Below are positions 59,471-64,000 of a stretch of DNA of 64,000 nucleotides, piece by piece. A model generated the notes under the pieces. It did no database searches, had not been told where the DNA came from, and saw only the letters and a program-made list of their open reading frames with translations. The stretch is from Alkaliphilus pronyensis (GTDB taxonomy: Bacteria; Bacillota; Clostridia; Peptostreptococcales; Natronincolaceae), in NCBI RefSeq assembly GCF_009017275.1, contig NZ_WBZC01000010.1, forward strand, positions 62,001 to 126,000, read 5' to 3'. The translations under genes were made by a program, and so were the position numbers. Position 1 is the stretch's first letter; each line of letters starts with the position of its first letter.

Positions 59471-61642
59471 TTGAAGACTTTTAAGGTTCTACTATGTACA
59501 GTTTTACTTATGGTATTTACATTTACCAGTATAAGTAATGGAGCTTCTTCACAGGTAGTTGATAAGGTTGTTATGGTTATATTAAACAGATGTAGCCTTC
59601 AGCAGCTTGAATCAATGCCTCAAATAAAGCATATGATTGATAATGGATATATTGGACTTATGAATACACGGGTATCAGGAAGGAACAGTGAAGCCAAAGG
59701 ATATGCAACTATTGGCTGGGGTACCCGTGCAGAGGCATCACAGGATACATCTATCTTTCACAATATAGATGATAATGCTTCTAAAATATATACCAGAAGA
59801 ACAGGGGATATATTACCAGAAGAAGGTATTGTGAATATTGATATTAATATGCTTAAGGAGTTAAATAGTAGAGGTGATTTTAATCCAGCTGTTGGCTCAT
59901 TAGGACATCAGCTAAAAGAAAGCAGTCTTAAAACTGCCCTTATAGGAAACAGTGATACCGATGAAAGAAAAAACAGAGCAGCAGGCTATATTGCTATGGA
60001 TAATAAAGGGTATATTGACATGGGGGCTACAGATGAAGGTGCAACGGTAAAGGATATTAACAGACCCTATGGAGTAAAGACTGATTTTAATGGGATCCTT
60101 TCAATTTATGATAAGGTTCAAGATAAGGCAAGCTTTATTGTAATTGAAACTGGTGATACCAACAGACTAGAGGACTATAAGAAAAACTTAACACCAAAAG
60201 CCTACAATGGCTTAAGTGAAATAACACTTAACGAAATAGATAATTTCGTAAAAGAGCTTGTAAATACAATAGATTTTAATAAAACTATGATTATGCTAGT
60301 AACTCCATATCCTTCTGATAAATCAGCAGAAAAGGGTGATCGGCTTACACCTGTTGTTTTTTATTTTGGTGGCGATGAAGGTGGACTGCTAACCTCAAAT
60401 ACAACTAGACGAAAGGGCATAATCGCCAATATCGATATTGCCCCCAGTGTTTTAAGCTACTTAAATAATAATCCAATAAAAAACATGACAGGTAGAGAGG
60501 TAGAGCTAATTACTAGCACTGACAACTTAGAATATATTAAAAATTTGAATAATAGAGTTGTTAATACTTCAGTTCAGAGATATAGAGTATTATATACCTT
60601 TGCTATTTACCAAATGCTTGCTTCAGTATTGGCACTTTTAGCTATAATATTCCGTAAAAAGATATGTAATTCAAAAAGAGAGCTTATATCTCTTATTTTA
60701 TTGGGAACAATTATAGCCCCCTTAGTCTTTTTGATAATGCCAATATTTGGATCAAACCATATTTTAGTTACATATTTGCTTCTGGTGACAATTTCTACTT
60801 TTATGGTTTTAGCTATAAGCAATCTGTTTAAAAATTCCCCCATAAGCATAATTGCTTTTACTACAGCCATAACCTTATTTGCTTTATTGGTGGATATATT
60901 CTTGGGTCAAGCCTTAATAAAAAACTCAATTATGGGCTATGACCCCATAATAGGAGCAAGATATTATGGTATTGGTAACGAGTACGCAGGCATACTAATT
61001 GGTTGCAGTCTAATTTTTACAACTGCATTAATTCAAAAAAATTCTTCATACAAAAGGCTTGTACCCATACTATATTTTATAATAGTTATAGCTATTGGGT
61101 TACCTTTATTTGGAGCAAATGTTGGAGCAACAATAACTGCTACAGCATCCTTTCTATTTGTAGGCTACAGAGTGTTTACAAATAAATGTAAGATAAAAAA
61201 CTTAGCATTTATAGGTGTGTTTGTAGTCCTTGTTGTTACAATTATGGCACTTATAGACTTGTTTCTGTTGGAGAGTAAGTCCCATTTAGCAGAAGCTATT
61301 AAGCAAATACTTAATGGTGGGCCAATTGTAATACTTGATATTATAACAAGGAAAATAGCAATGAATATTAGAGTTATGGGGGTTACAATTTGGAGTAGGG
61401 TTTTATTAATTGCAGTGGCAATACTTGGAGTGTTGTTTTATAAACCAATAGGATTATTTAAGAGAATAGCAGCCTTATATCCCCAGCTAGCAAAGGGCTG
61501 GAGTGGTATTATACTGGCTTGTGGAATAGGATTTTTAGTAAATGATTCTGGAGTTGTGACAGCAGCAATGTCTATAATTTACTTAACCACTACAATTCTT
61601 TATCTATTATTAAACGACATTAAGGCAAAGGATATTATTTAA
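59471..61642 (+). CDS. Membrane protein with alkaline-phosphatase-like N-terminal domain
   Basis: Protein of 723 residues from TTG 59471 (GGAGAGAGA upstream). A signal-like helix (residues 1-25) leads to an extracytoplasmic domain of about 350 residues. This has VVMVILNRCSLQQLESMPQI, YATIGWGTRAEASQDT, IVIETGDTNRLEDY and LTPVVFYFGGDEGG, with NIDIAPSVLSYLNN, an arrangement like the alkaline phosphatase/phosphopentomutase superfamily. The last 330 residues hold about nine membrane helices. It could be a phosphotransferase or a hydrolase acting on a surface polymer; no close relative is known to me. It follows ireB by 14 bases. Confidence 0.7.
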   Translation: MKTFKVLLCTVLLMVFTFTSISNGASSQVVDKVVMVILNRCSLQQLESMPQIKHMIDNGYIGLMNTRVSGRNSEAKGYATIGWGTRAEASQDTSIFHNIDDNASKIYTRRTGDILPEEGIVNIDINMLKELNSRGDFNPAVGSLGHQLKESSLKTALIGNSDTDERKNRAAGYIAMDNKGYIDMGATDEGATVKDINRPYGVKTDFNGILSIYDKVQDKASFIVIETGDTNRLEDYKKNLTPKAYNGLSEITLNEIDNFVKELVNTIDFNKTMIMLVTPYPSDKSAEKGDRLTPVVFYFGGDEGGLLTSNTTRRKGIIANIDIAPSVLSYLNNNPIKNMTGREVELITSTDNLEYIKNLNNRVVNTSVQRYRVLYTFAIYQMLASVLALLAIIFRKKICNSKRELISLILLGTIIAPLVFLIMPIFGSNHILVTYLLLVTISTFMVLAISNLFKNSPISIIAFTTAITLFALLVDIFLGQALIKNSIMGYDPIIGARYYGIGNEYAGILIGCSLIFTTALIQKNSSYKRLVPILYFIIVIAIGLPLFGANVGATITATASFLFVGYRVFTNKCKIKNLAFIGVFVVLVVTIMALIDLFLLESKSHLAEAIKQILNGGPIVILDIITRKIAMNIRVMGVTIWSRVLLIAVAILGVLFYKPIGLFKRIAALYPQLAKGWSGIILACGIGFLVNDSGVVTAAMSIIYLTTTILYLLLNDIKAKDII

Positions 61643-61674
61643 TACATTTATCTCATTATTCTGGGGTGATTTAT

Positions 61675-62622
61675 TTGAAAAAGAAATTACTAGGCAATAC
61701 AGGTTTGTTAGTTTCTAATATATGCTTTGGAAGCTTAACTATGGGACCACTTCAAAAGAACTTAAGCCCACAGAAGGGATGTCAGCTACTTAAGTATGGC
61801 TTTGATAGGGGAATTAACTTTATAGATACAGCTGAATTGTATGAAACCTACCCACATATAACCTTGGCCTTAAAGGGTTATAATAGAAATAATATTGTTA
61901 TAGGGACTAAATCCTATGCATATTCTAAGGATTCTGCTGAAAAAAGCTTAAGAAAAGCACTAGAGGAAATGGAGCTAGACTATATTGATATTTTTCTTTT
62001 ACATGAACAGGAGAATGAGCATACATTAAAAGGACACTATGAGGCCCTTGAATATTTTGTCAAAATGAAGGAAAAGGGTTATATAAAAGCTATTGGTATT
62101 TCTACACATCATATAGCAGCTATAAAGGCTAGTCTTTCTATAAAGGAAATTGAGGTGCTTCATCCAATAGTTAATATATCAGGCTTAGGAATTCAAGATG
62201 GGACAATAGAAGAAATGCTTCTAGCCTTAGAGTCTGCAAAAAAAGCAGGTAAGGGCATATATGGAATGAAACCCCTTGGTGGAGGAAATCTACTAAAAAG
62301 CTTTAAAGAGTGCTTTAAGTTTGTACTTCAGTTAAAATCCTTAGATTCAATAGCTATTGGTATGCAAAGTATTGAAGAAATTGATATGAATGTTACGATA
62401 GTTAATGAAGGGTTAGAAGCTTTAGCAGATATTGAAATTAATTTTGATAATAAAAGACTCAATATTGCCTATTGGTGTGAAGGCTGCGGTAAGTGTATAG
62501 AGGGTTGTAGTCACAGTGCATTAAGCTTAACTAATAATCAGCTTATCATAAATCATACTAAATGTGTTCTATGTGGTTATTGTTCTAAGCATTGCCCTCA
62601 GTTCTGCATTAAAGTTGTCTAA
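61675..62622 (+). CDS. Aldo/keto reductase with C-terminal 2[4Fe-4S] ferredoxin domain
   Basis: Protein of 315 residues. The AKR barrel has NFIDTAELYETYP (catalytic Asp and Tyr), VIGTKSYAYS (Lys) and IFLLHEQENEH (His). After about residue 262 comes CEGCGKCIEGC and then CVLCGYCSKHC, two CxxCxxCxxxC sets that bind 4Fe-4S clusters. Such fusions occur in anaerobes and suggest that electrons pass via ferredoxin rather than NADPH only. TTG 61675 has GGGGTGAT upstream; GTG 61666 lies in that site. It ends 14 bases before ruvX and is likely cotranscribed. Confidence 0.88.
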   Translation: MKKKLLGNTGLLVSNICFGSLTMGPLQKNLSPQKGCQLLKYGFDRGINFIDTAELYETYPHITLALKGYNRNNIVIGTKSYAYSKDSAEKSLRKALEEMELDYIDIFLLHEQENEHTLKGHYEALEYFVKMKEKGYIKAIGISTHHIAAIKASLSIKEIEVLHPIVNISGLGIQDGTIEEMLLALESAKKAGKGIYGMKPLGGGNLLKSFKECFKFVLQLKSLDSIAIGMQSIEEIDMNVTIVNEGLEALADIEINFDNKRLNIAYWCEGCGKCIEGCSHSALSLTNNQLIINHTKCVLCGYCSKHCPQFCIKVV

Positions 62623-62636
62623 AGAGGAGGATTTAA

Positions 62637-63050
62637 ATGACTAGAGTAATGGGATTAGATGTAGGGGATAAAACTATTGGTGTTGCGGTCAGCGATCCTT
62701 TAGGGTGGACAGCTCAAGGAATAGAAACAATTCAAAGGATAGGAATAAAAAAGGATCTTCAACGATTAGAGGAAGTAATTAAAGGGTATGAGGTTAATGT
62801 AATAGTTGTTGGACTACCTAAAAATATGAATGGAAGTATTGGTCCTCAAGGTGAGAAGGTATTAGAATTTACTGAAAGACTAAAAAAAAGATTTAATATA
62901 GAAGTAATGCTATGGGATGAGAGACTAACTACTGTTGCTGCAGAAAGAGCCTTGATTAAAGCTGATGTAAGTAGAAAAAAAAGAAAAAAAGTAATTGATA
63001 AAATGGCAGCTGTTTATATTTTACAAGGATACCTAGATAGCAAAAAATAA
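62637..63050 (+). CDS. ruvX: Holliday junction resolvase-like RuvX/YqgF
   Basis: RNase H-fold protein of 137 residues. [20 protein letters not shown] (first catalytic Asp), [20 protein letters not shown] and [16 protein letters not shown] (second acidic site), ending in [14 protein letters not shown]. It acts in 16S rRNA 5'-end processing in E. coli and is essential in many bacteria. AGAGGAGG precedes the ATG. Confidence 0.93.
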   Translation: MTRVMGLDVGDKTIGVAVSDPLGWTAQGIETIQRIGIKKDLQRLEEVIKGYEVNVIVVGLPKNMNGSIGPQGEKVLEFTERLKKRFNIEVMLWDERLTTVAAERALIKADVSRKKRKKVIDKMAAVYILQGYLDSKK

Positions 63051-63134
63051 ATAATATTAAGTAAATAGTATTTTTTTAATCATTATTAGTATATAATACA
63101 AATGTGTGAATTCAATAAGGAAAGGAGTAATAAA

Positions 63135-63401
63135 ATGGAAGAGCGAGATAATATAATTTCTTTAGTTGATGAAGAAGGTAATGAAGAGGATTTTGAGGTG
63201 TTAATGACCCTTGAAGTGGAGGATAGTGAATACGCAATTTTAATGGCCCTTGAATCCAATGAAGATGATGAGGCATACATATTTAAGATATTAAATGAAG
63301 AAAACGATGAATATACATTAGTTGCAATTGAAGATGATGAAGAATACGAGAATGTAATAGCTGCTTATGAAGCTATTATTGATGAAGAAGGGGAAGAGTA
63401 A
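63135..63401 (+). CDS. DUF1292 family acidic protein (YrzB-like)
   Basis: Protein of 88 residues and very acidic. NIISLVDEEGNEEDFEVLMT, EVEDSEYAILMALESN and EEAYEAIIDEE-type ends match the DUF1292 family that always lies after ruvX in Firmicutes. The role is unknown. I start at ATG 63135, with AAAGGAG upstream; an in-frame ATG at 63102 adds residues foreign to the family. It ends in a strong terminator. Confidence 0.88.
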   Translation: MEERDNIISLVDEEGNEEDFEVLMTLEVEDSEYAILMALESNEDDEAYIFKILNEENDEYTLVAIEDDEEYENVIAAYEAIIDEEGEE

Positions 63402-63429
63402 AACAAAACCCTTAAAAGGGTTTTGTTAT
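63402..63429 (+). terminator. Hairpin terminator after the DUF1292 gene
   Basis: AACAAAACCCTT pairs with AAGGGTTTTGTT around AA. It also separates the convergent membrane-protein gene. Confidence 0.85.
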
Positions 63430-63442
63430 AGGAGGTGGACCT

Positions 63443-63895
63443 TTACCAAGTCCATCTTTTCTTTTTATTAATTGAAAAACTAGAAATAAAAGCAATTACA
63501 AAAGTTATTGTAATAAAAAAACTAAAGAGATAAGTAGCAAGCTGAGTATCTAAGCCAGATAATCCTATACCCTCCTTAAAAATAATAGGTGGTAAGCTAA
63601 TTAATCTGTCTATACCTATAAAATATACTAATATAGAAGATAATAGTATAGGTGTTAAGATAACGGCAGCAGTAGAAAACATAAAGGATAAGAACCTTAC
63701 CTTGTCTTTATATCCTCTAACAAAACCAATTATACCTCCTAATAAAGCTAAAACAAGAAAAGCATAGGATGGATTAAATAGTGCTTCAATATCAGGGTAT
63801 AATTCATTTAATAAAATGGTTAAGGTAATACCTAGTATAAATCCTAAAAACAAACCATGAATAGTATGAAGAAAAAGAACCTTAGTTGTTTTCAT
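63443..63895 (-). CDS. Four-helix membrane protein of unknown function
   Basis: Protein of 150 residues and four membrane segments: HGLFLGFILGITLTILL (about 13-29), AFLVLALLGGIIGFV (about 45-59), MFSTAAVILTPILLSSILVY (about 72-91) and LATYLFSFFITITFVIAFIS near the end, with a basic terminus (NKKKRW). AGGGGGG lies upstream of the ATG. No family is recognised and there is no link to the neighbours. Confidence 0.6.
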   Translation of the reverse strand: MKTTKVLFLHTIHGLFLGFILGITLTILLNELYPDIEALFNPSYAFLVLALLGGIIGFVRGYKDKVRFLSFMFSTAAVILTPILLSSILVYFIGIDRLISLPPIIFKEGIGLSGLDTQLATYLFSFFITITFVIAFISSFSINKKKRWTW

Positions 63896-63950
63896 TACAA
63901 CCCCCCTCGTTTAACTTATAATCTTATTATAACATAAGTAGGTGAAATTT

Positions 63951-64000
63951 ATGAAAATATTTGTTGAAGGTGATCTACTGGAAGGGTATTTTGTAAGGCG
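63951..64000 (+). CDS. Start of an unidentified gene (partial)
   Basis: ATG 63951 with TAGGTGAAA upstream; the frame reads MKIFVEGDLLEGYFVRR and runs off the window. Sixteen residues are too few to identify a family. Confidence 0.4.
   Translation, partial: MKIFVEGDLLEGYFVR

Overview
The window is A+T-rich DNA from a low-GC, endospore-forming, amino-acid-fermenting member of the Clostridia. Three things point there: T-box leaders in front of hisS-aspS and alaS; a complete ornithine-fermentation operon (ord-ortA-ortB-oraS-oraE-mutL-like-orr), as known from Stickland fermenters; and coat-associated ATP-grasp proteins (YheC/YheD type) with a CgeB-like glycosyltransferase. An Alkaliphilus- or Natronincola-like genus would fit, but that is inference from gene content only.

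Layout. 1-8.4 kb is mostly housekeeping: the hemZ tail, T-box-controlled hisS-aspS, a 6S RNA between aspS and tcdA (the order seen in Bacillus subtilis), a heptamer-repeat block, an RseC-like gene, a two-part ThrE-type exporter and glyA. 8.5-16.2 kb is an accessory patch of single-copy acetyltransferases, a DinB-like protein, a CPBP protease, lipoproteins, a hydrolase and a glyoxalase-fold protein, with gene debris and two frameshifted acetyltransferases. 16.4-26.7 kb holds a phosphatase, then a sigma-54 activator and the ornithine operon behind a clear -24/-12 promoter. Two identical 14-bp palindromes lie about 245-270 bp upstream of that promoter and may be the activator's binding sites.

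26.7-50.6 kb reads largely as a spore-surface island. It carries three diverged paralogues sharing an ECIxxDKxY motif, three ATP-grasp coat-associated genes, glycosyltransferases, an epimerase and the four enzymes expected to make UDP-2,3-diacetamido-2,3-dideoxy-glucuronate (WbpA, B, E and D types). It also carries two CAP-domain proteins, a 423-residue protein of unknown function and a trio of small HMA-fold-like proteins without metal-binding cysteines. Several of these genes have sigma-K-like promoters. Vegetative genes (threonine aldolase, phosphoesterase, rarA) are interspersed.

50.8-64 kb returns to conserved genes: rfbD, an IscR-like Rrf2 regulator with cysteine desulfurase and Fe-S scaffold, a PRC-barrel protein, an AI-2E-type permease, T-box-controlled alaS, ireB, a membrane alkaline-phosphatase-fold protein, a ferredoxin-tailed aldo/keto reductase, ruvX and a DUF1292 gene.

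The most notable pattern is damage. Four single-base deletions, two in-frame amber codons and one ATA in place of a start codon fall only in accessory or spore-surface genes; the core genes are intact. Either these traits are decaying or the sequence has clustered base-call errors. A hairpin-rich repeat of about 120 bp occurs five times, whole or in part. All homology calls were made by eye from protein motifs; no searches were run.
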